The position numbers and the translations under genes are program-made. The notes under the pieces are model-generated. The model was not told the origin of the DNA. It worked only from the letters and a program-made list of their open reading frames with translations, and made no database searches. Below are positions 1 to 11,384 of a DNA stretch of 64,000 nt, piece after piece. Where the stretch lies: positions 3,634,001 through 3,698,000 of the forward strand of contig NZ_CP071182.1 of NCBI RefSeq assembly GCF_017298635.1. The letters run 5' to 3'. Origin of the DNA: Paenalicyclobacillus mengziensis (lineage in GTDB: Bacteria > Bacillota > Bacilli > Alicyclobacillales > Alicyclobacillaceae). The first letter of the stretch is position 1; each line of letters opens with the position of its first letter.

Positions 1-357
1 TACATCTGGTTGTTCAGCTGGGACAAAGAGTGCACGAATGCCGCCTACCCCAACCTCAACTGCAGCGGCAATCAACAGGACTGATACGGCCGCAGAAGAG
101 ATGAGTTCTGCCTTGCCGTGCCCGTAAGGATGGTCAGCGTCTGGCGGACGCTGTGCAACCCGAAGGCCAATCATCACCGCGATAGACCCCACCAAGTCAG
201 CAGCAGAATGGATTGCATCGGACACGAGCGCGCGACTGCCTCCCCAAATGCCAATCGTACCTTTTCCTATCATCAGGACGATGTTTGCAATCAGGCTAAT
301 CCAGGCGGCAAGTCTCCCTCTCCGTTGTCCTTGACCCTGAAAATCGAGACCAGGCAC
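1..357 (-). CDS. Cation diffusion facilitator (CDF) transporter, N-terminal part
   Basis: Divalent-metal/proton antiporter of the inner membrane, cut by the window edge so only about 119 N-terminal residues are visible. The translation shows a first membrane helix, the TM2 metal-site signature DAIHSAAD and, after a second helix, the HPYGHGKAE motif typical of CDF proteins; these are the conserved Asp/His positions that bind Zn, Fe or Mn in the family. Two adjacent GTG codons (360 and 357) follow an AAGGAGG site; 357 gives the better 7-nt spacing. It lies downstream of secF on the same strand but behind a terminator-like hairpin, so it is probably a separate unit. The metal cannot be read from this fragment. 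Confidence 0.88.
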   Translation of the reverse strand, partial: MPGLDFQGQGQRRGRLAAWISLIANIVLMIGKGTIGIWGGSRALVSDAIHSAADLVGSIAVMIGLRVAQRPPDADHPYGHGKAELISSAAVSVLLIAAAVEVGVGGIRALFVPAEQPDV

Positions 358-455
358 CACACTGCCTCCTTAAGCGACATCCATTCATAAGATTCAATGA
401 TACCGCAATCTCCGTGAGAAAACACTCCAAGAAGGTCAGCCGACAACGAGATCAG

Positions 456-479
456 AAAGGCGCCCCCGAAGGAGCGCTT
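456..479 (-). terminator. Putative terminator after secF
   Basis: On the minus strand AAGCGCTCC, loop TTCG and GGGGCGCCTT can pair with one bulged base, followed by a short T run. It lies just past the secF stop. Confidence 0.5.
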
Positions 480-497
480 CCCGGTTTCGATATGTGT

Positions 498-1427
498 TCA
501 GGCTGTTTCGGTAGCAGACTTCTTTTGCTTTTTCTTGAATTCTCGTGCCTTCCAAACGACCCAAATCGGGCTCGCAATAAAGATGGAGCTGTAAGCCCCG
601 CTGATGAGGCCGATGATAAGGGCCAATGTGAACGTTCGAATTGAAACTCCGCCAAAGAAATAGAGCAGGAGTGCGGCAATCAAAACTGTTAAGACGGTAT
701 TGATGGAACGGGTCATCGTCTGCCACAGACTCTTGTTCACCAGTCGTTCGAGTTCATCGAAGGTACGCGGCTTCGTAATTCTCTGGTTTTCGCGGATGCG
801 GTCAAAAATGACGATGGTATCGTTGATGGAATAACCGACAATCGTCAAAATGGCCGCCACAAACGTCAGGTCAATCTGGAGGTGAAACAGTGCAAAGAAA
901 GACATGACGATAAACGCGTCGTGAAACAAGGCGACAATGGCCGAGACGGCAAATCGGAATTCAAACCGAACGGTCACGTAGATGACAATAAACAACGAAG
1001 CGAGCAGCACGGCGTACACGGCCTTGTGCGAGGTCTGCGTGGCAACAATCGGATCGACCATCTGTGTCGTGTTGCCATGCGACTTCGGGAAGTACTGCTT
1101 TTCGAGCTTGTCTATCTTCGCGACCTGGGCCGGCGTCAATTGGATGCCAAAGCGCACTTGTGCGATATTATTTGGCGATCCTGCCGTCGCACTCGCGAGG
1201 GTAATGGCATTTTGTTCCCCCGAAAACCCGTTTTGCGTGAACATCTGTGCTACCTGACTGGTCCGCACAGGTTGCCCCAAATCCAACTGAACGAGGCTTC
1301 CCGCCTTAAAATCGGTGCCAAGGTTAAACCCAAAAAACGCAAACGCCAGCAGTCCGAGAACTGTAATGGTACCAGAGAGCAGGAAGAACCAGCGTCGATA
1401 TTTGATGATATCGAACCATTGCCTCAT
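498..1427 (-). CDS. secF: Protein translocase subunit SecF
   Basis: Membrane partner of SecD in the proton-driven SecDF complex that pulls secreted proteins through SecYEG. The 309-residue length is normal. TM1 is near residues 14-34, followed by a P4-type exported domain and about five more membrane segments from residue 137 on. The conserved stretch VGYSINDTIVIFDRIREN in TM4 is the family signature and includes the Asp that relays protons. Its ATG overlaps the secD TGA (ATGA), so the pair is translationally coupled. Here secD and secF are separate genes, unlike the fused secDF of Bacillus subtilis. Confidence 0.97.
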   Translation of the reverse strand: MRQWFDIIKYRRWFFLLSGTITVLGLLAFAFFGFNLGTDFKAGSLVQLDLGQPVRTSQVAQMFTQNGFSGEQNAITLASATAGSPNNIAQVRFGIQLTPAQVAKIDKLEKQYFPKSHGNTTQMVDPIVATQTSHKAVYAVLLASLFIVIYVTVRFEFRFAVSAIVALFHDAFIVMSFFALFHLQIDLTFVAAILTIVGYSINDTIVIFDRIRENQRITKPRTFDELERLVNKSLWQTMTRSINTVLTVLIAALLLYFFGGVSIRTFTLALIIGLISGAYSSIFIASPIWVVWKAREFKKKQKKSATETA

Positions 1428-2707
1428 TTCTGCACCACCCCTTTACCAGCACCGTACCAAAAGGGGCGACTGACGAGGTTCGATTTGGTAAACAAAAGAA
1501 GCATCCCACGACTGAGAAAAACCGCCGTGATGAGGCTGATGACGATACTCAACATCAGTGAGATGGCAAAGCCGCGGATATCCCCCTGGCCAAACCAGTA
1601 CATCACAGCTCCTGCAATAAACGTCGTGGCGTTCGAGTCAATGATGGTTCTGAGGGCACGTTTGTTGCCAGCCACAACACTTGATTGCAGGCTTTTGCCA
1701 TTTCGTACCTCGTCTTTGATTCGCTCGTAGGTAATGATGTTGGCATCAACCGCCATACCCACACCAAGAATGAGTGCAGCGAGTCCAGACAAGGTAAGCA
1801 CTACGTGCAATCCAGAAAACGTGAGCAACACAATGTACAGGTACGCAACAAGCGCCAGGTCAGCAATGAGACCGGCCATACGGTACAAGCTCATCATGAA
1901 CAGGAAGATGATGATGATAGCCGCCGCACCCGCCACCATCGTCGACTTCAGAGAGGACATGCCGAGCGACGGTCCTACATTCATGGAACTGACCAACTTC
2001 AACGGATAGGGGAGTGCGCCTGCGTTTAATTCCTTCGCAAGGGTGATACACGCTTGCGGCGTGTTCAAGGTCGGCCCGTAAATCTCGGACTGGCCGTTTG
2101 ACATCACCGATTGAATGACGGGGTTAGACAACAAATTCCCGTTAAGGAAGATGTAGACCGGTTTTTGTAAGTATTTTGTTGTGATACTTTGCCATAAGGA
2201 AGCACTCTTAAAGTTCAGTGTCACGACATTCCGACCGGTTTGCGGGTCTTGTGCCCAAGCAGAATTGCTTTTCAGGTCCTTACCTGACGCAAGCAACGTC
2301 TTCTTGTCTGGCGTCCAACTACCGTTCTTGTTTTGTGTGGCTTGACCGTAGATCTTGAGATCCGCAGTGGTACCGATAACTTGCGTGTACTGTTCCTGAT
2401 TGAAACTTCCGGCAAGATCGACGCGAATGAATTTTCCACCCTCAAGGTCGATTTGCGGTGATGATACGCCGAGTGAGTTGACACGCATCTCGACCGCCTG
2501 AATCGCTGCGTCTACACCGGACTTGGTGAGTGGATGATCCGGTGTCGCCTGGATCTCATACAAGAGGTCCATACCCCCCTTGAGATCGAGCCCAAGCGGA
2601 ATGCTCTTCCACAGGCGAGCGGATGTGCCCGCGGTCAGTCCAATAATGACAGCGGCAAAAACTATGAAGGCGAAAAACCTGCCCCACTTCCGTTTCGTCT
2701 TCTTCAA
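1424..2707 (-). CDS. secD: Protein translocase subunit SecD
   Basis: RND-type subunit of SecDF. TM1 is near residues 8-28, followed by the conserved DLKGGMDLLYEI segment, the exported P1 domain, and five C-terminal helices with the TM4 signature GMAVDANIITYERI (about residues 317-330), whose Asp takes part in proton transfer. The reading frame is open upstream to 2857, but that extension is basic and unlike SecD. A TTG at 2707, preceded by GGGAG at proper distance, gives the expected short cytosolic tail LKKTKRKWGRFF, so 427 residues are annotated. It overlaps secF by 4 nt. A sigma-A-like promoter about 135 nt upstream would serve both genes. Confidence 0.95.
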   Translation of the reverse strand: MKKTKRKWGRFFAFIVFAAVIIGLTAGTSARLWKSIPLGLDLKGGMDLLYEIQATPDHPLTKSGVDAAIQAVEMRVNSLGVSSPQIDLEGGKFIRVDLAGSFNQEQYTQVIGTTADLKIYGQATQNKNGSWTPDKKTLLASGKDLKSNSAWAQDPQTGRNVVTLNFKSASLWQSITTKYLQKPVYIFLNGNLLSNPVIQSVMSNGQSEIYGPTLNTPQACITLAKELNAGALPYPLKLVSSMNVGPSLGMSSLKSTMVAGAAAIIIIFLFMMSLYRMAGLIADLALVAYLYIVLLTFSGLHVVLTLSGLAALILGVGMAVDANIITYERIKDEVRNGKSLQSSVVAGNKRALRTIIDSNATTFIAGAVMYWFGQGDIRGFAISLMLSIVISLITAVFLSRGMLLLFTKSNLVSRPFWYGAGKGVVQK

Positions 2708-2846
2708 ACTTCCAGTCTCCCAACCATAAAGTCTACCTTGATAGCAAGGCACAAAGTCTCCCCGAGGCAAATGCTTGTCCGGGCGCCGCAGAACGCGAGG
2801 TAGAGGCCGAATCAGACAGGCCCGTCTCACGAATTCACTATGCACT

Positions 2847-2876
2847 AGTATAATCAACGCAAAAATCGAGCGTCAA
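2847..2876 (-). promoter_or_regulatory. Sigma-A-type promoter for secDF
   Basis: TTGACG (2876-2871), an 18-nt spacer and TATACT (2852-2847) on the minus strand. The predicted start of transcription near 2840 leaves a leader of about 130 nt before secD. It lies between comN and secD, so secDF need not depend on comN transcription. Confidence 0.6.
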
Positions 2877-2947
2877 TCAGTCTGTCCGGTCCGATTCATC
2901 GCCTTGTCCAATCCCTGACAATATCAATGGAAGACAAGGCACTGAGA

Positions 2948-3217
2948 TTAAGAGGAGAATACATCTTCTCCCAAAGTGCCACGATATGCGCGCATCGTCA
3001 TCCAATTCATAAACTTTCCAACCTGGAGCCCCAGAACTGCTGCAACCACATCGTGTAGCCGCCGTTGTCCCTTGAATGAACTGGTTACACACTCCCAAAT
3101 CTCTTGCGGCCTGACTTCCTCATAACCAAGCAAGTGAAATTCCTCAGCCTTGACCTGACACAACTTCTGAATTTCCGCTGTGTAGCCTTCCCACGGCTCT
3201 ATGACCTCAGCGTCCAC
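2948..3217 (-). CDS. comN: ComN-like post-transcriptional regulator
   Basis: Small cytosolic protein of the post-transcriptional regulator family (Bacillus ComN/YrzD), which in B. subtilis controls comEA mRNA and interacts with DivIVA. The central GYEEVRPQEIWECV segment and the downstream MTMRAYRGTLGED resemble the family pattern of an acidic helix followed by a C-terminal helix. The family member also sits between secDF and spoVB in Bacillus, which supports the call. The ATG at 3232 has no ribosome site; GTG at 3217 is preceded by GGGGAGG at good spacing and gives 89 residues. Its role here is inferred from the family only. Confidence 0.8.
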   Translation of the reverse strand: MDAEVIEPWEGYTAEIQKLCQVKAEEFHLLGYEEVRPQEIWECVTSSFKGQRRLHDVVAAVLGLQVGKFMNWMTMRAYRGTLGEDVFSS

Positions 3218-3355
3218 GCTATCCTCCCCCATCCAAGTTGACGGTTGTCTACGAAGGTCAGCTTACCATTTGCTTCCCTCCGTGTCGATGCCTGCATGGA
3301 CTAACCTTCCGCCCCGGTGCATAGGTTGTACAGACAAGCTCCGGAGGGACTGCCA

Positions 3356-4939
3356 ATGCCACAACGATCGTTTTTTCATGGCGCAATGGTCTTAATTGCC
3401 GCCAGCCTTGTGACGCGCATCATGGGATTCGCATACCGCATTGTGCTGACTCGCATGATTGGCGCTGCCGGGATTGGACTATTCCAGATGGTCTTTTCCG
3501 TACTCAGTCTGATTCTAACTTTTGTGACCGCTGGACTACCAGTGGCCATTTCAAAGCTCGTCGCGGAAGCCATCGTCCAGAACGACAGGGTCAGGGTCGA
3601 ACGCATCCTTCGTGTCAGCGTCACTGTGATTTTATCGATGGCGGGAGTATTCACCGTCCTGATGTGGTTCGGGAGACATCTCATCTTTCATTACTGGTTA
3701 ACAGACCCCCGCGCCTATCCCACTTACATTTGCATGATCCCGATTGTGGCAGTCATCGCGGTTTCAAGCATTTATCGCGGATATTTTCAGGGCCTCCAGG
3801 ACATGTCTCCGCCAGCCTGGGCTGCGATATTGGAACAGACCGTACGCATTGCCAGCGTCTGGGTGCTCGCGGCTTACTTTATTCACTACAGCATTGCGTA
3901 TGCGGCGGCTGCCGCCATGATCGGTATGGTGTTGGGAGAAATCGCAGGTCTCTTGTTTCTTGTCGTACAGCAAAGATATCGCGGACGACTCTCCGTCATC
4001 CTCTCTGACGCGCCCGCACGCAGTCTCGAGTCAGCTCAGCAAACGTTGCATGCGATTATCGAGATTGCGGCTCCAGTGACGCTCAACCGACTCATCGGAT
4101 CGCTCATTTTTGCCATTGAACCTGTTCTTGTAACGAGGTCCTTACTAAAGGCAGGAATCAGCACCAGTACCGCGACCGCTCTCTACGGACAATACGGAGG
4201 CATGGCCATCCCGTTACTCGTGTTTCCAACGGTTTTTACATCTTCCCTGGCTGTAAACCTAGTTCCAGCTGTCTCAGAGGCGATAGCAGACGATAAACGC
4301 AGCCGGGTTGACGCTCGACTTAACCAGACATTCATTGCCACTGCACTCGTTGGGTTGCCAGCGTCAGTGGTACTGACCGTGTTTGCGGAGCCACTGTGTC
4401 GCATCATCTTCGGTGAATCCAGTGTCGGACCAATCCTGGCCCTGATGGCCCCAGCCGGATTTCTACTCTACCTGCAGGGCCCCTTGACGGGTGTCCTTCA
4501 GGGACTGAACCGCGCCGGCATGGTCACGCTCAACTCCTCCATTGGCGGCGTATTGCGCCTGTTGTTTGTATATCTTCTCGCATCTCGCCCGCATCTTGGC
4601 ATTCTCGGCGTTGCGATTGCGCTCACGATTTCCGTCACAATCACCACAGGCCTGCACATATGGACCACGTACCGGATGATTGGATTTTCTGTGAACTTTG
4701 CCGACATTGGTAAAATTCTTGTCGCCACAACGGTTGTTCTTGCTGTATTAACCGTTCTCGTACCGCACCCGGCGCATGTCACGGCTGGGCCTTTAACCGC
4801 TGCCATTTTTGCTGGCGTAATCGTGTATTTCGCCTTGCTATGTGCCTTCGGTGTTCTCACCGTAGCACGAGTTTCGCGTTTACCGAAAATCGGGATTCCG
4901 CTTGCGCGAGTCGTTCGTTGGATGCCGTTTGCGCACTAG
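3356..4939 (+). CDS. spoVB: Stage V sporulation protein B / MurJ-family flippase
   Basis: Multi-pass membrane protein of the MOP/MATE-like polysaccharide exporter superfamily. SpoVB is needed for spore cortex formation and is thought to flip lipid-linked peptidoglycan precursors. About 14 hydrophobic segments run through the 527 residues; the N-terminus (FFHGAMVLIAASLVTRIMGFAYRI) and the GLPVAISKLVAEA segment are typical. The ATG at 3356 sits behind CGGAGGG, while an in-frame ATG at 3317 has no site. It stands divergent from comN, as in the Bacillus neighbourhood. Assignment to SpoVB rather than a paralogue (YkvU, YabM) rests on this context. Confidence 0.9.
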   Translation: MPQRSFFHGAMVLIAASLVTRIMGFAYRIVLTRMIGAAGIGLFQMVFSVLSLILTFVTAGLPVAISKLVAEAIVQNDRVRVERILRVSVTVILSMAGVFTVLMWFGRHLIFHYWLTDPRAYPTYICMIPIVAVIAVSSIYRGYFQGLQDMSPPAWAAILEQTVRIASVWVLAAYFIHYSIAYAAAAAMIGMVLGEIAGLLFLVVQQRYRGRLSVILSDAPARSLESAQQTLHAIIEIAAPVTLNRLIGSLIFAIEPVLVTRSLLKAGISTSTATALYGQYGGMAIPLLVFPTVFTSSLAVNLVPAVSEAIADDKRSRVDARLNQTFIATALVGLPASVVLTVFAEPLCRIIFGESSVGPILALMAPAGFLLYLQGPLTGVLQGLNRAGMVTLNSSIGGVLRLLFVYLLASRPHLGILGVAIALTISVTITTGLHIWTTYRMIGFSVNFADIGKILVATTVVLAVLTVLVPHPAHVTAGPLTAAIFAGVIVYFALLCAFGVLTVARVSRLPKIGIPLARVVRWMPFAH

Positions 4940-5022
4940 CCGTAAACAACGAAAATACCTCCCAGCCGCGGCATCACCACCTTGGCACAGAGGATTCATT
5001 TCATCTGCATCTCAACTTTCCT

Positions 5023-5745
5023 CTACTTCAGTGGCGAGTTCTTTTGCCAGTTACCTGACGGAGGGTCGCGCGGGTCGATAAAAATGGTGCCGTTGCTGTC
5101 GATGGCGGCGTAAAACACTTTGTCGAAAGCAGAATACCCTCGTCTCTCCATTTCCTGTCGCAACCAGTTCTCGTCTCTGCCGATGGTTTGTAAGGTTGAC
5201 CGCACTGGATCACTGTCGATGATGAGCGGTAGAGGTAGTCGTTCCTCAGTGACGGGTTGCCCTAAGTCCGATGCGGTCAGGGGGCGTTTCGCCGCTTTTG
5301 GTAGTACGCTGAGCTTGCCGGAGTTCTCGAGGATGGCAAACTCTACGTCCGCCACCGCAGCGACCCCCTTTTCGCGCAACTGTAACAAAAGGTCGCTCAT
5401 TGAGTAGCGCATTTTTCGCATCTGACCGTCGCGAATCTGTCCATGTTCAATCAGGACGACAGGCTCACCTTCTACCCAGTGTCGAAAACGATGGTTCTTG
5501 ATCTGCAAAATGGCCACTCCGACCTGCAGCAAGACCAAAACTCCGATGGAAACAAGTGACACATAGAGTGGAATCCCAGTGTCCTCCATTGGGAGGGTGG
5601 ACAGTTCGGCAATCATCATTGAGACGACAAAGTCAAATACCGAAAGTTGTCCAATCTCCCGTTTGCCCATAAGCCGAAGCGCGATCATGACAACTATGTA
5701 CAGAACGACGATTCGAAAACCAAACTGCCACCACGGAATCTGCAA
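5023..5745 (-). CDS. DUF421 (YetF/YrbG-type) membrane protein
   Basis: 240-residue protein with about three N-terminal membrane helices and the family core MALRLMGKREIGQLSVFDFVVSM, followed by a cytosolic DUF421 domain (GEPVVLIEHGQI, then LLLQLREKGVAAVADVEFAI) and a YetF-type C-terminal region (residues about 150-240). Members occur in spore-formers next to spoVB; their biochemical role is not established, though some are spore membrane proteins. Translation probably begins at TTG 5745 after AGGGGG. The gene is alone in its unit, between spoVB (convergent) and the GGDEF gene upstream. Confidence 0.88.
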   Translation of the reverse strand: MQIPWWQFGFRIVVLYIVVMIALRLMGKREIGQLSVFDFVVSMMIAELSTLPMEDTGIPLYVSLVSIGVLVLLQVGVAILQIKNHRFRHWVEGEPVVLIEHGQIRDGQMRKMRYSMSDLLLQLREKGVAAVADVEFAILENSGKLSVLPKAAKRPLTASDLGQPVTEERLPLPLIIDSDPVRSTLQTIGRDENWLRQEMERRGYSAFDKVFYAAIDSNGTIFIDPRDPPSGNWQKNSPLK

Positions 5746-5827
5746 ACGACCAACCCCCTGTTCACGAGTTATTATGACCGCAAACAGAGGGCTTTAAAGG
5801 TTTCCGAAACAGAATCATCCCGATACC

Positions 5828-7981
5828 CTAAACTAAGGGTAAATCAGTCGCTTTCTGGGCGTTAATCTGTGAAAACAGTCTGCCAACCTGTTCAAATAAA
5901 GTACCTGGTTCCGTTACGTTCTCACAAACCTCCATACTCCTGCGAACACGGACGGACAGCACAACTTTCGTCGAGAAGTCAAAGCGGTGGTTCTGAATGG
6001 CACGCTGCACCCGTTCTGCAATGGCAACAAGCTCCTCCGTTGAAACCCCTGGTAACAAAACCAAAAACTCGTCGCCGCCAAAGCGGCAAGCCAGTTCGTG
6101 CGACCGGAGGCACTCACGAAGGATTCGACTCGATTCCCGCAAGACATCATCCCCAGCATCGAATCCGAAGGCCGAGTTGATGAAGGAAAAGTTCTCAAAA
6201 TCAAAGCTGAGAATGCCCCAGATGTGGACGCCTCTCTCCACTTCTTCGCGAACGCGAATGTTTAAAAAATGATACGTGTACAAACCTGTCAATTGATCGA
6301 CAAACAATTGAGCGTCAAACTCTGGCGCATACATTGCAACTCGGTTGCGGCCACGTTCTTTGGCCCCCCAGTACATCGCCGAGTCAGCCTTCAGTAACAA
6401 GTCCCGGTCATCCTTCGCATGTTCGGGGTAGCTTGCAATTCCGCCGCTCACTGTGATGCCTTGGAGACGGTAACCCTGGAATTCAACGACATGCCGCAAG
6501 ATGGCTATCCGGATGGCCTCAATGCGTTGATACGCTGCCTCTGCCCCGCCGGGTAACAAAATCGCGAACTCTTCACCACCATACCGAGCGACAATGGCAT
6601 TCGGCCCGGCGAGTGACCGTAGCAACACACCCACCGACCGAAGCACGGCGTCGCCAGCCAGGTGCCCATATGTATCATTAAATTTCTTAAAATAATCGAG
6701 ATCAAGTACAGCCAAGGAAAACACTGAGTACGTCGTTGGTGTCTGATGGATGCGACGGTCGAGTTCCTCGTACAGGAAACGGTAGTTGTATAGCCCCGTC
6801 GCTCCGTCATGCCATGACTGTTCTTGTAACTGCTGGTAGAGCTTTGCGTTCTCAATCAGAACTCCGACCTGCCCGGAGAGTACCTGAATGTATTCGGCGT
6901 ATTCACCAAGGGCGTACGGCCGTAAGGAATGCAATACGATGGCTCCCTGTATCTCTCCTCTCGTCTGCATGGGAAAGACGGCCATACTGAGATACTTCCG
7001 CCCATTCAAGCCATTGTCCCGTACACGAGGATCCTTCTTCACATGTGGAACATAGCCCCAAGTCCCTGACTGGACGATGGACCAGATGACTCCCCCACTC
7101 GTTTTGCGAATCCCTTGCAAGTCAAAATCACAAGCGGCTACAGGCGGATAAATAATGCTGGGAATCAAGATATCTTTGGAATCAGTCAGGATATAAACAC
7201 CGACTGAGTCGGCGTACGTCACCTTCGCAGCTGTGGTTGCGGCTTGTTCGCAAATGGTATCAATGTCGAACTCGCTAGTGAGGCGCAGCACTGCGGTATG
7301 AATGTCTCGTAAGACAGTCATTCGGCGATAGAGACGCAACAACTGGCTCATTAGAGCGAGCGGCAGCATCAAAAGGGGAGCAAAAAGTCGAAATGAATCC
7401 GTTGCAAGAATAAATAATAAAGCAAACGGTAGAGATGCGAGAAAGTTGACGCCATCACTGGACATGAGTCCTGACACATCGGATGGAACAAAGTCTCCCC
7501 GAACGGCCAAAACTGCGATGATAAACAGATGGTTGGCAACCATGAAAGTGAGGCCGCCGACGAGTATCCCAACGAGCAGAGTCCAGTCGAGAACACCTTG
7601 CCAACGATGACCACCGATGACAACTTGATATGCCAGACTCATAAAATACGCGCTTAAGCTATACTGCCCCGCGTTGAATAACCACGTAGACCACTTTCGG
7701 CGCTGTCTGGTCACAAACGGTGTGACAAGTTCAGCTGCGGCAAGTACGCAAATGGCAGCAGCAGAAGAATAAGCAACTGCGACAGCGAGCGGTACAACAA
7801 TGATTAAAGTACCCTCAGCCTTCCCCATCGGGACTGGAACCGCCTCCAATACCACTGCGAGGACAAGTAAAAACACAACTTCCCAGATGGAGAGCTGAAT
7901 CAGGTGTGGGAGCTTCCAGATGGCGACAAGGACGCCAACGATGCCAATCGACCATTCCAAAACCTCTGACCGCACGGACAC
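5828..7981 (-). CDS. Membrane-anchored GAF/tandem-GGDEF diguanylate cyclase
   Basis: Predicted c-di-GMP synthase of 717 residues. Residues 1 to about 220 hold six to seven membrane helices (MASE-like sensor), then a GAF domain (about 230-385) and two GGDEF domains. The first has an intact core: DLDYFKKFND, GHLAGD and GGEEF near 468-472; it lacks the RxxD inhibitory site. The second keeps RFGGDEF near 635-639 and an RSHE in the I-site position, but its substrate loop reads DFENFSFINS, the GH becomes GF, and the usual C-terminal SxGxA/ADxALYxAK part is missing, so it may be regulatory. GTG at 7981 follows TTGGAGG; GTG 8002 is the alternative. No EAL domain or partner gene is adjacent. Confidence 0.9.
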   Translation of the reverse strand: MSVRSEVLEWSIGIVGVLVAIWKLPHLIQLSIWEVVFLLVLAVVLEAVPVPMGKAEGTLIIVVPLAVAVAYSSAAAICVLAAAELVTPFVTRQRRKWSTWLFNAGQYSLSAYFMSLAYQVVIGGHRWQGVLDWTLLVGILVGGLTFMVANHLFIIAVLAVRGDFVPSDVSGLMSSDGVNFLASLPFALLFILATDSFRLFAPLLMLPLALMSQLLRLYRRMTVLRDIHTAVLRLTSEFDIDTICEQAATTAAKVTYADSVGVYILTDSKDILIPSIIYPPVAACDFDLQGIRKTSGGVIWSIVQSGTWGYVPHVKKDPRVRDNGLNGRKYLSMAVFPMQTRGEIQGAIVLHSLRPYALGEYAEYIQVLSGQVGVLIENAKLYQQLQEQSWHDGATGLYNYRFLYEELDRRIHQTPTTYSVFSLAVLDLDYFKKFNDTYGHLAGDAVLRSVGVLLRSLAGPNAIVARYGGEEFAILLPGGAEAAYQRIEAIRIAILRHVVEFQGYRLQGITVSGGIASYPEHAKDDRDLLLKADSAMYWGAKERGRNRVAMYAPEFDAQLFVDQLTGLYTYHFLNIRVREEVERGVHIWGILSFDFENFSFINSAFGFDAGDDVLRESSRILRECLRSHELACRFGGDEFLVLLPGVSTEELVAIAERVQRAIQNHRFDFSTKVVLSVRVRRSMEVCENVTEPGTLFEQVGRLFSQINAQKATDLPLV

Positions 7982-8158
7982 ATTTGCCTCCAACCTGCTC
8001 ACCCGCTTCGCTCGACAAAAAATTCGAACAAAATTCGTTAAAATTTGCTTATTATTCTAACACACCACGTTTCATGAAAGAAGGACAACCCGAATACATA
8101 TAGAGCAACTAGATTATGCAACTGAGAGTTTGTGAGTCATCTTCGGAGGTGGTGTTAC

Positions 8159-8557
8159 GTGGCTGGTCCTGTTCGCGGTGCGATGTCTGTTGTACGCAGG
8201 GTACCCGTTTTGTACGGACTCACCTATGCCCTGTTCTGGGCAGTGATTGGCGCTGTCATCATTACACTCTGGGCCCATTTTGGCAGTATGACGAACCGTG
8301 GTGTCATGATTGGAGCTTATACGGTCCACTGCCTGGCCGTTCTCTTCGGTGCCATTGCCAGCAGCCGAGCTGCATCGGAGCGAGGCTGGTACTACGGCGG
8401 CTTGACTGGTTTAATCTACGCCCTCATCATGGTAGGTCTAAGTTTGTTGGTGTACAGTTCCTTCTCCTTTGATGCGCAAGGACTGTTCAGAGTCCTCATC
8501 ATGGCCCTGATTGGCGCGTTTGGCGGGATTCTTGGGGCTGCAACACGAAGTGACTGA
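8159..8557 (+). CDS. TIGR04086/YrzE-type membrane protein
   Basis: Small integral membrane protein of 132 residues with four hydrophobic segments. Its N-terminus (PVLYGLTYALFWAVIGAVIITLWAHFG) and glycine-rich last helix (LIMALIGAFGGILGAATRSD) match the TIGR04086 family, which in Bacillus (YrzE) is encoded between yajC and spoVB, exactly the local context. Function is unknown. The start is GTG 8159 preceded by GGAGGTGG; an upstream ATG at 8132 lacks a site. It is transcribed toward yajC, with a long hairpin between the two stops. Confidence 0.82.
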   Translation: MAGPVRGAMSVVRRVPVLYGLTYALFWAVIGAVIITLWAHFGSMTNRGVMIGAYTVHCLAVLFGAIASSRAASERGWYYGGLTGLIYALIMVGLSLLVYSSFSFDAQGLFRVLIMALIGAFGGILGAATRSD

Positions 8558-8563
8558 AGAAGC

Positions 8564-8603
8564 CAAAACGGTCCCGGACAGGATTTTTTCCGACCGGGAC
8601 CGG
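8564..8603 (-). terminator. Terminator between yajC and the YrzE-like gene
   Basis: Inverted repeat CGGTCCCGG / CCGGGACCG with an inner GGA/TCC pairing and an A/T-rich loop. Read on the minus strand it ends in TTTT, so it best fits the end of the queA-tgt-yajC unit; it may also stop the convergent plus-strand gene. Confidence 0.7.
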
Positions 8604-8626
8604 CATCTCATCAAGAAGGCTTGTAA

Positions 8627-8974
8627 TCAGGAGAGATTTCCATCCTTTGCTGCGTCATCTGACTCGTCCACTGCAGCTGATATGGGCGTTTCCTCTTCCT
8701 CCGGTTCTGACGGGACAGTGCTAGCGGGTTCCACTACACGCAAAATGGCGCGAGGGTCAAGTTCTACTTCCACGTCAGGTGCGATATTCACGTAAATCCG
8801 GTCATCGGTTATCTCGACGACATCCCCGTAGATTCCAGATGTAGTCACAACCCTCGCTCCAGGACTGAGTTGATTCATCATTGCAGTGCGCTGTTTGGCC
8901 TGTCGACGTTGCGGAAGAATCATCAACGCGTAGAATACGGCCAAAACGATGACAATCAGCAATATATTTCCCAA
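8627..8974 (-). CDS. yajC: Preprotein translocase accessory subunit YajC
   Basis: Single-pass membrane protein of 115 residues that associates with SecDF. The N-terminal helix (LLIVIVLAVFYALMILPQRRQ) ends in the conserved PQRRQ block and is followed by the SH3-like domain (LSPGARVVTTSGIYGDVVEI). The last 30 residues are an acidic tail that varies in the family. It begins 2 nt from the tgt stop, in the classic queA-tgt-yajC operon, and ends before a strong hairpin. Confidence 0.96.
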   Translation of the reverse strand: MGNILLIVIVLAVFYALMILPQRRQAKQRTAMMNQLSPGARVVTTSGIYGDVVEITDDRIYVNIAPDVEVELDPRAILRVVEPASTVPSEPEEEETPISAAVDESDDAAKDGNLS

Positions 8975-8976
8975 GA

Positions 8977-11206
<2,230 letters not shown>

Positions 11207-11384
11207 AAGTGAATCGGATATCCTATCCTCTGTCCTATCTGTTTCCCGGTGCAAACAAATCCACCCCACAAGCTGTTTTTCGTGCCTGCTCTTGAAATCA
11301 CGTAAGCTTCATTATACGACAAGAAAAGGGCCAGCGCCAAAAACGCCGACCCGTCGTTTGATTTCACATTGTACAAAGATGCGT

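Noticed and set aside
882..1730. Long plus-strand frame opposite secF and secD
   Set aside because: Runs antisense to two well-supported genes and has a charged, low-complexity product without motifs.
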